Positions 36,124 to 45,446 of a stretch of DNA of 64,000 nucleotides are shown piece after piece (positions within the stretch are counted from its first letter, which is position 1; the number at the start of each line of letters is the position of its first letter). Source of the stretch: SXOA01 sp051004015 (GTDB lineage: Bacteria > Planctomycetota > Planctomycetia > Pirellulales > Pirellulaceae); assembly GCA_051004015.1 (NCBI GenBank), contig JBPCKT010000063.1, positions 62,001-126,000 of the forward strand, given 5' to 3'. The notes beneath the pieces were generated by a model, which was not told the DNA's origin, did no database searches, and saw only the letters and a list, made by a program, of their open reading frames with translations. A program made the position numbers and the translations under genes.

Positions 36124-37065
36124 TCATCCCGCCTCAAACTCCACTCGCGCCTCGAAGGATTCCCCAGGACCCAAAATCCGCAAGCCGGCAGCGGCAGCGT
36201 CGGACATCGCGGCTGCTCCAGGGACGCAGGTGTAGGGCTCGATGCAGATGGCTTCGCGGTGCGGCGGCGTATAGACGACGCACTCGCGGAAGGCATTGTC
36301 AAAGCGGATCGTCATCGTGAGGCCGCTTTGGCCGTCGAAAATCCTCGCCGTGCACCAGTCGCCTTGAAACTGCAAACCGGCAAAGCAATTATCCAGCGTC
36401 AGCTCGCCGAACTTCTTCCCAGCCGCCAGGTCCGCCGCATTCGTCAGCGGCAACTGCCGGCCAGTGGGAATCATCTCGACAAGCTCCCACTGGGTCGTAA
36501 CCGGAAGTTGCACAAGGCACTCATTGGCCGACGACCCACCGAGGGGCACGCGAAAATACGGATGCGTCCCCAGTCCGCACGGCAGCGGCGCGTCGCCGGG
36601 ATTCTCCATCCGGTAATGCATCGTGAGCTTTCTGCCGGCTAGCTCATACGTCGCCGTGATTCGGAAATCCGCCGGCCAGCGAGTCTTTAGCGACGGATCA
36701 TCACTCCACGCATGAAACTCGCCCACCACGCGGCTCTCGCTCCGCGAAATCACGCGCCACGGCCGCGTATGGACAAATCCATGAATCGCGTTCCCGCGGC
36801 CGTCGTTACTCCCCAGCTCGTAGGACTTCCCTTGCCAATTCAACGTCTGGCCTGGCAGCCGGCCGGGAAAAGGAAACAGCACCGGCACGCCACTGCGGGA
36901 AGCCTTGCCTGTCCCTTCCAAAAAGCTCGGCTCACGCCAGAGGATTTCGACAAGTTCCTTGGCGTGCGGCACCGCGAAGCGATGGCAATTGAAGCCGAGG
37001 GCCGGGGCGACTTCGGCGACGGAGCCTGACGCGGAATCACGAAGAACGATGTTCTCTACCGCCAT
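36124..37065 (-). CDS. galM: Aldose 1-epimerase
   Basis: From ATG 37065 (MAVENIVLRDSASG) the 313-residue product is a beta-sandwich galactose-mutarotase-like enzyme. Visible landmarks are GFNCHRFAV, the GVPVLFPFPGRLPG loop with the conserved Arg, the first catalytic-type histidine in NAIHGFVHTRPWRV, the second in GLGTHPYFRVPLG, and the glutamate in AICIEPYTCVPGA. It interconverts alpha and beta anomers of hexoses. A longer open frame upstream is not used, because the chosen ATG fits the fold. Its first ten bases overlap the end of the upstream membrane-protein gene, suggesting co-transcription. Confidence 0.92.
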   Translation of the reverse strand: MAVENIVLRDSASGSVAEVAPALGFNCHRFAVPHAKELVEILWREPSFLEGTGKASRSGVPVLFPFPGRLPGQTLNWQGKSYELGSNDGRGNAIHGFVHTRPWRVISRSESRVVGEFHAWSDDPSLKTRWPADFRITATYELAGRKLTMHYRMENPGDAPLPCGLGTHPYFRVPLGGSSANECLVQLPVTTQWELVEMIPTGRQLPLTNAADLAAGKKFGELTLDNCFAGLQFQGDWCTARIFDGQSGLTMTIRFDNAFRECVVYTPPHREAICIEPYTCVPGAAAMSDAAAAGLRILGPGESFEARVEFEAG

Positions 37066-38042
37066 GGTTGAACCTCCATCGTCTTGCTGGTCATCACCCG
37101 CTTCAATGAATCTTCCGCCCGGGCCTTGGAGACCTGGTGCGTGCCGGTCATCAGCACCACGACGACTACCATCGCGGTCATCGCCCGGATCAAACTGCCG
37201 CGCCCCGTCTCTCCCATGGCGATGGAAACCAGTTCGCGCAGCAGCCAGAGGGCCGCGACGATCCCCGTCAGGAAAAATACCGTCGCCAGGCCGCTGCTCC
37301 CCATGATCCGCGACTGCGAGCCCGGGGGCAAAGTGCTGATCACCCACAGCCCGACCGGCAGTTGCAGGAGCGACGGGACCAGCCCCCAGTAGCCTCCCCA
37401 CATGGCCACGCGAGAAACGTCCGCTGCCGGCGCGCCGCGGCGACCCATCCGCAGGGCCAGGCCCAGCAGCATGATGCCGGCCATGGCCAGTGACGCGAAC
37501 GTGAAGTGGACCCACATGGCAGGGATCTCCCCGGAAAGCATCTGCTGCACAAAGAGCTTCCCTTTCACCGGCTCACTCGTTGCTTGACCGCTGTCAGCAA
37601 GATTTCCGGCGATAAGGAAAAGCGGCGGAAAGTGGTAGAGCAGGTTGGTGCTGGCGAAGAGCAGCAAAGCCGCCTTGCCAAGAACTCCGGTCAGACCGCT
37701 GATGGCCGCTCGCTTCCGCCACGCCCAGTATCCTATCAAGATGGCCAGCGAGAAGAGGAATTCCAGCCCACCCCAGTGCATCTTGTGGCTCAGCCGCTCC
37801 GTCCAAACGGCGGCATACTCCGGCGTCCAAAGCAGCCAGCCCATCACCAGCCCCAGCAGCGAGCCGACGACCAAGGTCATCACCGTCATCGCCGCCAGAT
37901 AGTCCGCAGCCGCCTTCGCCGCGCCGTCACTGTTCCGCCGCAGTCTCCATTCCAGCCAGATGCAGGCGAAGGGCGCACCTGACGCCACGTTCATGCAGAT
38001 CAGGTGCATGGAGAGCAGCAGGATGTGCAGCAATTGGGACAT
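37056..38042 (-). CDS. Unrecognised polytopic membrane protein
   Basis: The 328-residue product from ATG 38042 (MSQLLHILLLSMHLICMNVA) is a membrane protein with about eight helices. Histidines sit inside or near helices (LHILLLSMHL, SHKMHWGGLEFL, LYHFPPLFL, WVHFTFASLAMAG), so heme or metal binding is conceivable, as in cytochrome-b-like or bd-type subunits, but I do not recognise the family. The end overlaps the galM start by ten bases. A fold-back repeat lies in the 131 bp before its start. The upstream in-frame extension encodes the repeat and is not used. Confidence 0.65.
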   Translation of the reverse strand: MSQLLHILLLSMHLICMNVASGAPFACIWLEWRLRRNSDGAAKAAADYLAAMTVMTLVVGSLLGLVMGWLLWTPEYAAVWTERLSHKMHWGGLEFLFSLAILIGYWAWRKRAAISGLTGVLGKAALLLFASTNLLYHFPPLFLIAGNLADSGQATSEPVKGKLFVQQMLSGEIPAMWVHFTFASLAMAGIMLLGLALRMGRRGAPAADVSRVAMWGGYWGLVPSLLQLPVGLWVISTLPPGSQSRIMGSSGLATVFFLTGIVAALWLLRELVSIAMGETGRGSLIRAMTAMVVVVVLMTGTHQVSKARAEDSLKRVMTSKTMEVQPWR

Positions 38043-38066
38043 GAAAATCAAGACAAGTGGAGGGGG

Positions 38067-38158
38067 ATGGCCACGAAAAACGCAAAAAGGCACAAAAGTA
38101 GTCGAGTCCGATACTACTAATAGTATGTCCCGTGTCTTTTCGTGTTTTTCGTGGCCAT
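38067..38158. repeat. Fold-back element with 27-bp arms
   Basis: Left arm 38067-38093 (ATGGCCACGAAAAACGCAAA...) and right arm 38132-38158 (ending TTTTTCGTGGCCAT) are inverted copies with three mismatches. The centre has a smaller palindrome ATACTA-CTAA-TAGTAT. The whole element sits between the DUF3754 gene and the membrane-protein gene. Confidence 0.75.
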
Positions 38159-38173
38159 TCCTGATTGCTGGAG

Positions 38174-39568
38174 TCACGCCGCTTGCAGCACCCGCAGCAG
38201 GTTTTTCTTGGGCGTTTCTTCAGCGTCCTTATGATACGTGAAGAAATTGTCCCACGCCCGGTCCAGCTCGTAGAGCGCGGCGGAGATGGCGACGGTTCGC
38301 CATTTTCCCCCCGGCAGGGGCTCGATCAGTTTCAGCCGGCGGAGCTTGTCCAGGGCGTCCTCGATTTCAAAATCGACCTTGAGATTGCACCGGTCCCGCA
38401 AGAATTTCTCGGCAGCACGGTCAATCTGCGGAGCCGTCCAGCCGCCGTCATCGCCGCTGCTGGACTTTCGCCAGAGGAGCCACCAGGCGAGCACCGCCTC
38501 GCGGAATTCCTGCTCCTCGGCTTCATCGAGCAGGCGGAAAAAGACGCCGGAGTTGTTGTCCAGATTCTGGAAATACAGGCTCCGCGTCAGGCTGAGCTGG
38601 TACTTGTCCTTGGTATTGAGATACCCCATGAACGCCTTCACCCCATAGCCGATGGTCCCGGCCAGCAGGATCAGGAAGCCGAGCATACCGGAGAATCCAG
38701 CCAGCGCCGTGGCGAATGCTTTGGTGAAGAGCTTGAACAGGGCCAGGCCGACGCCGGAGAGCGTGGGGATCAGTATTTTGCCCTGATCAAACAGAGTCAT
38801 CTTCACTCGCGTTCCCGGCAGCAGCATTTCCAGGTCGGCCTTGGGAATGTTCTTAAAAAGCTTCATGGCGATGGGACGGTGCGCCTCTGGCGAGCGGGGG
38901 GCGTTAGCCCCCTGATGTTTTTGTTGCTCGTCGCGGGCAGTAGTATCAGTGGGCTTACGCCCACCGCTCGCCGGGGCCAGCCGGAATGCCACCGCCAGCC
39001 GCTGATACGTGGGCACGTCCACCGTCGTTTCGCGATACCAATTCTGCCAGGTCCGCACCGTCCGCTTCCCCAGCACGTCGCCGCGGGCATAGACATCCAG
39101 TCGCTCGAAGATGTTGAAATCGAGCTTCAGGTTCAGCCCCCAGTGACTGGCGGACGCGAGTGAGGCGTGGATCTCCTCCTGGCTGAGCTTATGGAAGTTG
39201 GCCCGCTCCATCAGCTCGCCGAACTTGTCCAGCACAATGCCCGCCTGCTGCTCTTCACGCGCCGGATTGCTGGGCTCGCGGGTCCGCTCGTCCACGTCGG
39301 GGTCGAGGCAGAAGTACGCCTCCTTCAGCTCTTCCAACTTCTGGTGGTAGTGGCAATGAATCGTCGAGCCGACAAGCGTACAAAGCTCCAAGAACTGCTG
39401 CCGCTCTTCAGGCGAGAGTTCCTGGTCGTCTGCCAACATCCGCACCAGTTCCGCCTTCCGCAGCGGAATGAAATGCTCCCGCGGCTTCGCGGTTTCATCC
39501 AGCGGCAGCTCCGTGGGGATGCCGGATGCGGAAGCAAGCAAGTCGTCGCTGGAGGGGTCGGAGGACAT
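38174..39568 (-). CDS. DUF3754 (TMEM143-like) membrane protein with in-frame repeat insertion
   Basis: The 464-residue protein from ATG 39568 (MSSDPSSDDLLASA) resembles the DUF3754/TMEM143 family: FIPLRKAELVRMLADDQELS, a helical N-terminal half, MKLFKNIPKADLEMLLPGTR followed by VKMTLFDQGKILIPTLSGVG, a hydrophobic hairpin (about 275-310, FATALAGFSGMLGFLILLAG), and the conserved TKDKYQLSLTRSLYFQNLDN-N-SGVFFRLLDEAEEQE. The role of the family is unknown. Between LAVAFRLAP and MKLFKN lies a hydrophilic segment (ASGGRKPTDTTARDEQQ...), encoded exactly by two inverted REP elements (38889-38972). An upstream in-frame ATG at 39604 is possible but less likely. Confidence 0.82.
   Translation of the reverse strand: MSSDPSSDDLLASASGIPTELPLDETAKPREHFIPLRKAELVRMLADDQELSPEERQQFLELCTLVGSTIHCHYHQKLEELKEAYFCLDPDVDERTREPSNPAREEQQAGIVLDKFGELMERANFHKLSQEEIHASLASASHWGLNLKLDFNIFERLDVYARGDVLGKRTVRTWQNWYRETTVDVPTYQRLAVAFRLAPASGGRKPTDTTARDEQQKHQGANAPRSPEAHRPIAMKLFKNIPKADLEMLLPGTRVKMTLFDQGKILIPTLSGVGLALFKLFTKAFATALAGFSGMLGFLILLAGTIGYGVKAFMGYLNTKDKYQLSLTRSLYFQNLDNNSGVFFRLLDEAEEQEFREAVLAWWLLWRKSSSGDDGGWTAPQIDRAAEKFLRDRCNLKVDFEIEDALDKLRRLKLIEPLPGGKWRTVAISAALYELDRAWDNFFTYHKDAEETPKKNLLRVLQAA
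38889..38972. repeat. Inverted REP pair inserted in frame in the DUF3754 gene
   Basis: GGCGAGCGGGGGGCGTTAGC continuing CCCCTGATG (38889-38917) and the inverted unit ATCAGTGGGCTTACGCCCAC continuing CGCTCGCC (38945-38972) form a fold-back of 84 bp, exactly 28 codons. A third unit of the same family lies outside genes at 48596-48624. Confidence 0.85.
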
Positions 39569-39659
39569 AGGGGACAAGCAGGACAGGGGACAGAAATCGG
39601 GCAAGTCGCAACAAAGTGTATCGGCTGTTACGACTGGGTAACTTCGGCTGCTAGCATGG

Positions 39660-39681
39660 TGAGGTAGCTTCCAGCCTGACC
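39660..39681 (-). repeat. Degenerate AGGCTGGAAGCCT-family element
   Basis: TGAGGTAGCTTCCAGCCTGA (39660 onward) reads on the minus strand as CAGGCTGGAAGCTACCTCA, close to the units at 21081 and 51755. It lies in the gap between the DUF3754 and the peptidase-like genes. Confidence 0.5.
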
Positions 39682-39706
39682 AGAAAACGACGGACTTTGC
39701 ATCACC

Positions 39707-41305
39707 CTAGTTGGCGGTTCTCCTCAAGAGGTGGGAATCGCCATCATACTGTGGGGGTGCGGAGGGAGAGGGGGCGGAGGAGCGCAGTCCGGGCAGTCGG
39801 CTGATCCAGGCGTGGCCTTCGTCGGCGAAGTGGATCGTCGCTTTCCCCGGCGAGCGAGGTTCTTCATCGACGATCAGAACGCATTCGAACTGGTTTGCCC
39901 CTGCTTCGAGATGGTACTTCAAGATTTCGTCGGCAGTCAGCGTGAAGCGGCCGGCGTGCTTGGTGAGCGGAAAGGCGATTCCGCCGCGGCCGTGCAGCGA
40001 GCGGTACACCACCTCGGTGCAGACCTGGTCGGAACCATCGGTGAGGTCGTACGAGAAGTCATATTCATCCCCCACGAATGACAGGACATCGACGAGCTGC
40101 GAGGCCCGCTCCTCCGGAGCCAGGCGAGGACGAAGCACGACCAGGCGATTGACCCGCGTGGTCAGGATGCGGTCGAAATGGCTCAGCAGCACCCCCTCCG
40201 CGACCGACTCCACGACGTCTGCCGTCTCGCCATCGGTGGTCTTGAGCTGCCGGAGGACTTGCGGCAGCCGTTCGTTGCTGGGGCCGGCATGGGCGGCGAG
40301 AACGTCCGCCGGAATTCCGGCGCGGCGGCGATCGTCCTCGGTTCCCACAAAGGTGGCCGCGTGCTTGAAGGCGCCGGGAATGAGGAGGTTGCTGGCGAAT
40401 CCTTCCGTGTAGGTCAGCAGTACGTCGCCGGGCTGGAGCGAACCGCGAATCTGCTGCCGCTGGGCCGGCGTGAATTCGAGCGGCCGGGCGGCGGGGTTCT
40501 GGAGGCGGCCCAGGCTGGCGACGAAGGCCCCCCGACAGCGATGGAGTTGATTGCCGGCAACGCGGGCGGTGGAGGTCAGGAAATGCGTGGGGGGCAAATG
40601 CCACATTTCGTTCTCCACCACTGGCAGCAGGAGCGAGCGCCGGCGGATGATCCCCTCGATCCGCCGGCGGGCATCTCTGGCGCTCGGAGCGGACTGAATG
40701 TCCTCGCCGTAGGACGCCGGGACGACGCTTCCACCTGGGGTCGGTTCCGGGAGCGACCTCACGAGGTTGGAGTCCGTGACTTCGTGCATGATTCGGTCGC
40801 AGGTCCCCTCGGGAATGCCCGAGCGATGAAACTCCTGGTTCAAGGCCCGCCGCAGGACATCGTCGTCGAGAGCCGCGCCGGTCAGCGCAATGTCACATTC
40901 CGCTTGCCGCGCGATGGCAAGTTGACTCAGCCCTGCTGGGCTGGATGGCGATGTGTGCCTAATCGCGATTTGCTGGAGCTCGTCGCGGCAAGCGAGGTAT
41001 TCGGTAAGCGTCCGCTCGACCAGATCGTGCTCGCTCGGCAGAAGATAGTCGGGCTCCCGGGCCGGTTGATCGCCGCGCAGACGGCGGAGCGTGGCCAGAC
41101 ACACCTCCATGCGGGCCGCATTTCGGGAAATCACCTGGGCATCAGCCTGCTCGTCATGGACGACGGCGGGCCGGCGGGAGCTGCGGGCCGCAGGGAGCCC
41201 GGAGGCGCAGCCAGCTAACATTGCGCAACCCGCGAGCAACGGCAGCAGCAGCGCAAGCACCCCGCCGACGTGGACGAGATCCTCACGAGTTCTGGGGCGG
41301 GACAT
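39707..41305 (-). CDS. Lipoprotein with permuted papain-like (YiiX/NlpC-type) domain
   Basis: From ATG 41305 (MSRPRTREDLVHVGG) the 532-residue protein has a lipoprotein-type signal (LLLPLLAGCAMLAGCASG), with two possible lipobox cysteines. A helical N-terminal region follows. The C-terminal half resembles the YiiX/YebB group of circularly permuted NlpC/P60 peptidases: LQPGDVLLTYTEGFASNLL, the histidine in IPGAFKHAATFVG, and the cysteine in DGSDQVCTEVVYRSL. Such enzymes hydrolyse amide bonds in cell-wall peptides or lipids. The low GC3 at the far C-terminus is unremarkable. A TTG further upstream would give a longer signal and is less convincing. Confidence 0.78.
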   Translation of the reverse strand: MSRPRTREDLVHVGGVLALLLPLLAGCAMLAGCASGLPAARSSRRPAVVHDEQADAQVISRNAARMEVCLATLRRLRGDQPAREPDYLLPSEHDLVERTLTEYLACRDELQQIAIRHTSPSSPAGLSQLAIARQAECDIALTGAALDDDVLRRALNQEFHRSGIPEGTCDRIMHEVTDSNLVRSLPEPTPGGSVVPASYGEDIQSAPSARDARRRIEGIIRRRSLLLPVVENEMWHLPPTHFLTSTARVAGNQLHRCRGAFVASLGRLQNPAARPLEFTPAQRQQIRGSLQPGDVLLTYTEGFASNLLIPGAFKHAATFVGTEDDRRRAGIPADVLAAHAGPSNERLPQVLRQLKTTDGETADVVESVAEGVLLSHFDRILTTRVNRLVVLRPRLAPEERASQLVDVLSFVGDEYDFSYDLTDGSDQVCTEVVYRSLHGRGGIAFPLTKHAGRFTLTADEILKYHLEAGANQFECVLIVDEEPRSPGKATIHFADEGHAWISRLPGLRSSAPSPSAPPQYDGDSHLLRRTAN

Positions 41306-41447
41306 GCGAGGATGCCAAGGGGGGTAGACCGGCAAGAGCGCGCAGCCCGATCCAATGCGGGTGCTGCCACACTTTTCATCGCACCGTCAGAACGGGAATT
41401 CTTAGAGGAACTCCTACGAGCGGCATCTGCGGAACAATCGCTACATT

Positions 41448-41478
41448 TTGACACTGCCGGGCGACGCGGCATTATCAT
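41448..41478 (+). promoter_or_regulatory. Candidate promoter of the sialidase gene
   Basis: TTGACA (41448-41453), a perfect -35 consensus, is followed after 18 bp by TTATCA (or after 19 bp by TATCAT, ending at 41478). It lies 60 bp before the ATG at 41539 in the divergent gap. Spacing is slightly long. Confidence 0.45.
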
Positions 41479-41538
41479 AGGGCGAAGTTGAGGGCCTTGT
41501 TCGTGGACGGGCCGAAAGCTCATTCCCAGGAGAATGCG

Positions 41539-43980
41539 ATGCCCCGCTGGCTTCTTTCGTTTCCATTTTTTCTGGCACTGGCCCAAGGCCCCATTCAATC
41601 CGCGGAAGAGCCGCTGGTGCAGCATCCCGTGTTCGTGGCGGGGGCGGCCGGCTACCACACATACCGGATTCCATCCCTCTTGGTGACGCCGAAGGGGACG
41701 CTGCTGGCGTTTTGCGAGGGGCGGAAGAAGGGGACGAGCGATGCCGGGGATATCGACCTGGTGCTCCGCCGCAGCTTGGACGGGGGCAAGAGCTGGCAGC
41801 CGATGCAAGTGGTTTGGGACGACGGGGGAAACACCTGCGGCAATCCCTGTCCGGTGGTGGAACGGGAGAGCGGCGTCATCTGGCTGCTGCTGACGCATAA
41901 CCTGGGGACAGACAAGGAGGCGGCGATTGTGGACGGCACGAGCCAGGGCTCGCGGACGGCGTGGGTTTCCAAGAGCGCCGACGACGGCGTGACCTGGGCC
42001 AAGCCGGTCGAAATCACGAAAGGCATCAAGCAGCCGGACTGGACCTGGTACGCCACCGGGCCGGGGGTTGGCATTCAGACGAAGAGCGGACGGCTGGTGA
42101 TTCCCTGCGATAACAAGGTCCTCGGCAGCAAGGCCCGGCAGTCGCACGTCATCTACAGCGACGACCGGGGAGCAACCTGGAAGCTCGGGGGCGTGGTCGG
42201 ACCGGACTGCAATGAATCGCAAATCGCCGAGCTCCCTTCCGGCGAATTGGTGCTCAACATGCGGAGCTACGAAGCCAACCACCGCCGCCTCATCGCCAAA
42301 AGCACCGACGGCGGCCTTACCTTCTCCAAGCCCGTCGAGGACAAGACGCTGATTGAGCCAGTCTGCCAGGCCAGCCTGCTCCGCTATCCTGGCAATGAGC
42401 CGCTGCTCCTCTTTTCCAATCCCGCCAGTACCCGCCGCGAGAAGCTAACCGTCCGCCTCAGTCGCGACGGCGGCCAGTCCTGGCCTGCCGCAAGGCTGCT
42501 GCACGCTGGCCCGGCTGCCTATTCATGTCTCGCGGTGTTGCCGGAAAAGACCATTGCGTGCTTGTATGAACGCGGCGAAAAGAAGCCGTATGAGGAAATC
42601 ACGCTTGCCCGCTTTCCATTCTCTTGGTTGGAGTCGGGCAAGCCCACTATCGAGGTCGGCACGCGCACGCAGCTCTTTGCAGATGACTACGTGGTCGCAA
42701 AACGAGAGGGCGTGGAGCGGGAGTTGGGAAAAATGACCAAAGCGAACGACGGCAAGCCCATCTTCACGGACGGCTGGTTCTATGGCACGGTGCTGCATGA
42801 CGAGGGGAAGTTCAAACTCTGGTTCCGCAAGCCGGGGACGAATGGGTTTGGTTACGCGGAGTCGGCGGACGGGCTGCACTTCACGAAGCAAGCCGACGTA
42901 ACGGGCATCAACTTCGCCGGGGACTACACACTGGCAGTGGAGCCCGATGGCCACACCAAGGACTCCCCTCGCTTTATCGCCGGCTACGACGCCCCCGGCA
43001 TGGCGGCTGGCATTGCCACATCCAGCGATGGGATAACGTGGACGCCGCTGAACGGCGGCAAACCCGTCACCGGGCGGGCGGCGGACACTTACAACCAGGT
43101 GCTCTGGGATGGGGAGGCCAAGACCTACCGCCTGTTCACACGCACCGACTTTGGGGCCGCCGGAGGCAAAACGGAATTGCGAGGGACGCGGAGTATGCGG
43201 AACCCGGACATCCTCGCGGATCCCAAGGGGTGGAAGCTCACGAGCCAGTGGAAGTTCGACAAAGAAGGCCCGGCCGAAGCCCCGCGGCGGCAGAGCTACG
43301 CGGTCACCTGCTGGATTCGCCACGGCGTCTACTTCGGCCTGCTCTCCGTGTACGAGCACGTCGCCGACGTGAGCGAGGGGGAAGCGACCGACCTGCAAAA
43401 ACGGCATGAGCGGGACATCATGAACTGCTACCTGGCCACCAGCCGCGACGGCGACGCGTGGGATTTCAACTGGGTCTACGCCGGCAAGCCACTGATTCCC
43501 CGCGGCGGCGATGGGGCCTTCGACAAGGACCTGCTGCTGCCGGCCTCCACAATCGTGACGCTTGACGACAAGCACTGGCTGTATTATGCCGGTGCGAACG
43601 AGCGGCACGGGAACGAGACCGTCGTCTTCAAGCGGACCCACGCCATCGGCCTGGCCACGCTGCCGCTGGACCGGTTCGTGGGGCTGTCTGCCGAGAAAGT
43701 TGGCGTCATCACCACGCACCCCTTTCGCCTGGAAGGGGATTCGCTGCTGGTGAATGTCAACGCCCGCGATGGAATTGTCTCAGTCCAAGTCTTGGACGAC
43801 AACGGCTCACCCCTGCCCAAATACTCCGGAGTGCATGCGGCTTTTCTCTCCAAGGCCGACGCGCTTCGTTGGCAGCCGAACTGGAACGATGGGGCGGACC
43901 TCTCCAAGCTGCGCGGCCAGGCGATTCGGCTGCGATTCATGCTCAGCGAGGCAGCGCTGTATTCGTTTCAAATCAAGTAA
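41539..43980 (+). CDS. Secreted sialidase fused to a second propeller-like glycosidase domain
   Basis: The 813-residue product (ATG 41539, preceded by CAGGAGAA) has a signal peptide (WLLSFPFFLALAQGPIQSAE). Residues ~25-370 form a six-bladed sialidase: the arginine motif YRIPSLL at about 40, and five Asp-box-like repeats (SLDGGKSW, SADDGVTW, SDDRGATW, STDGGLTF, SRDGGQSW). YATGPGVGIQTKSGRLVIPC and NESQIAELPSGELVLNMRSY are also typical. Residues ~375-813 form another beta-propeller (TRTQLFADDYVVAKREGVER ... GFGYAESADGLHFTKQAD), like planctomycete five-bladed glycosidase domains of the GH32/43/62 type. It probably releases terminal sugars from complex glycans outside the cell. Confidence 0.9.
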   Translation: MPRWLLSFPFFLALAQGPIQSAEEPLVQHPVFVAGAAGYHTYRIPSLLVTPKGTLLAFCEGRKKGTSDAGDIDLVLRRSLDGGKSWQPMQVVWDDGGNTCGNPCPVVERESGVIWLLLTHNLGTDKEAAIVDGTSQGSRTAWVSKSADDGVTWAKPVEITKGIKQPDWTWYATGPGVGIQTKSGRLVIPCDNKVLGSKARQSHVIYSDDRGATWKLGGVVGPDCNESQIAELPSGELVLNMRSYEANHRRLIAKSTDGGLTFSKPVEDKTLIEPVCQASLLRYPGNEPLLLFSNPASTRREKLTVRLSRDGGQSWPAARLLHAGPAAYSCLAVLPEKTIACLYERGEKKPYEEITLARFPFSWLESGKPTIEVGTRTQLFADDYVVAKREGVERELGKMTKANDGKPIFTDGWFYGTVLHDEGKFKLWFRKPGTNGFGYAESADGLHFTKQADVTGINFAGDYTLAVEPDGHTKDSPRFIAGYDAPGMAAGIATSSDGITWTPLNGGKPVTGRAADTYNQVLWDGEAKTYRLFTRTDFGAAGGKTELRGTRSMRNPDILADPKGWKLTSQWKFDKEGPAEAPRRQSYAVTCWIRHGVYFGLLSVYEHVADVSEGEATDLQKRHERDIMNCYLATSRDGDAWDFNWVYAGKPLIPRGGDGAFDKDLLLPASTIVTLDDKHWLYYAGANERHGNETVVFKRTHAIGLATLPLDRFVGLSAEKVGVITTHPFRLEGDSLLVNVNARDGIVSVQVLDDNGSPLPKYSGVHAAFLSKADALRWQPNWNDGADLSKLRGQAIRLRFMLSEAALYSFQIK

Positions 43981-44004
43981 CTACGGCTACCGCCGGATTG
44001 AACA

Positions 44005-45384
44005 TTACAGCCGCTCTTCCTTCGGAATATGCACCACCGCCAGCCCGCAGCAGTCCCAGGCTTTGCTGCCACGGGAGATGTTCCAGGTGATGTAGAGGGC
44101 CTCTCCCTTGTCATCGATGGCGACGGCATAGGTGCCGCGGGGGATGCAGGCGAGGTGGTGCTCGAAGTAGGGCTTGAGGAAGGCAATGACCTTTCGCTTC
44201 TTCGTCTGCGTGTCGAATTGCACGACCGCCGAGTTATCTCTATCGCTGCCGCCGTGAGCGCCGGGGACGTAGTACAAGTAGCGGCCGGTGGGGTCGGCTT
44301 TGAGGGAAGCGACATATTCGTTCACGCCGACGGCAGCGGGGCCGAGGACAGTGATTTGCTCGGTCTTAGTGTTGAAGGCGTAAAGAGTCGAAACATTCCC
44401 CCTCCGCCCTTGCGAGACGGTGTAGACGATGTTCTGCGGCGTTTCGTCCGTCGCGGCCCGGATGCCAATGGTCCCCTCGAGCTTTTCCGGCGGCTTTCCG
44501 CTGGCCGGATCAAATCGCATCAGCGGCGAGTCGGTGACGGCTGGTGTGTAATAGATGCGGCCGGTCGACTTCGCCAGGATCATCGCGCGGCCTGGACCGT
44601 CGGGTCCGGCGTACAAGATCTTTTGCTTGTTAATATCGTACGCGAAGAACTGAATTCCCTCGTTCTCGCCGCCTACCCCCGGAGCCGTGCCGCCATAGAA
44701 GATGAGCCGCTGCGGATCGAGCAAGCCGTTGGGAATGCAGTGCTTGGGAACCGGGCCGTGAGCGACCACTTCGGTTTCGCCCGTCTTGGGATTGGCCCGC
44801 AGAATCCAGTCGCCAAGATAGTGGTTCGCGTCCGTTGTCACTCTCGTCGAGCCGCGATGCGTGGAGAAATAGAGCCAGCCGTCGCTGCCGAGCTCGACGT
44901 GGCTATGGATTTTCCCCGGCGTGTAATGCCCGGCCGGCAGATTGATGACTTTCCGCACGTCGGCGACTTGCCGCAGCGCTTTCTTGGCCGGGTCATATTC
45001 AAAGACGAACGCATTCCCCTGCGGCGCCAGATGATCGCCAATCGCCGAGTAATACTTGCCGGCTGCGAAGGAGCTGTCTCCCCAGTTCGACCACGGCTTG
45101 CCTTCATAAGTTTGGCCCGGGTAGTAGAGAAAATCCACCGTCGGCGGCGTCTTCGCCACTTCCACTCCCGCCAGCAGCGGCGACGACGGGGGTTGCTCCA
45201 GGAACATTTCCGACTTCGCCGTGACGTATGTCTTACCGTCGGGGAGTTCCGGCGGATAGCTCACCTTCGTCGGCAACTGGCGGGGAATTCGCTTACCGGG
45301 AATCTCCTCCGGGGGAGCGGCCAGCAAGGGTGCTATCAGGATCACTGGAACGACGGCAAGAATGACGGTGATTTGACGTAGCAT
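44005..45384 (-). CDS. Secreted beta-propeller-like protein, unknown function
   Basis: The 459-residue protein (ATG 45384, preceded by AGGAG at 8 bases) has a signal peptide (ITVILAVVPVILIAPLLAAP). The mature part alternates short strands and turns in repeated blocks such as NAFVFEYDPAKKALRQVADV, WILRANPKTGETEVVAHGPV, FFAYDINKQKILYAGPDGPG and TLYAFNTKTEQITVLGPAAV, a pattern of a seven-bladed propeller. No catalytic motif is obvious. Two cysteines near the end (WDCCGLAVVHI) are adjacent. It converges with the sialidase gene, so the two are separate transcripts, although a joint role in glycan use is possible. Confidence 0.75.
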   Translation of the reverse strand: MLRQITVILAVVPVILIAPLLAAPPEEIPGKRIPRQLPTKVSYPPELPDGKTYVTAKSEMFLEQPPSSPLLAGVEVAKTPPTVDFLYYPGQTYEGKPWSNWGDSSFAAGKYYSAIGDHLAPQGNAFVFEYDPAKKALRQVADVRKVINLPAGHYTPGKIHSHVELGSDGWLYFSTHRGSTRVTTDANHYLGDWILRANPKTGETEVVAHGPVPKHCIPNGLLDPQRLIFYGGTAPGVGGENEGIQFFAYDINKQKILYAGPDGPGRAMILAKSTGRIYYTPAVTDSPLMRFDPASGKPPEKLEGTIGIRAATDETPQNIVYTVSQGRRGNVSTLYAFNTKTEQITVLGPAAVGVNEYVASLKADPTGRYLYYVPGAHGGSDRDNSAVVQFDTQTKKRKVIAFLKPYFEHHLACIPRGTYAVAIDDKGEALYITWNISRGSKAWDCCGLAVVHIPKEERL

Positions 45385-45446
45385 TTGCAGATCTCCTAAG
45401 GGTTGACGTATTCTACCGCAGCGGCGAGGGGCAACCGCAAGGGGTG

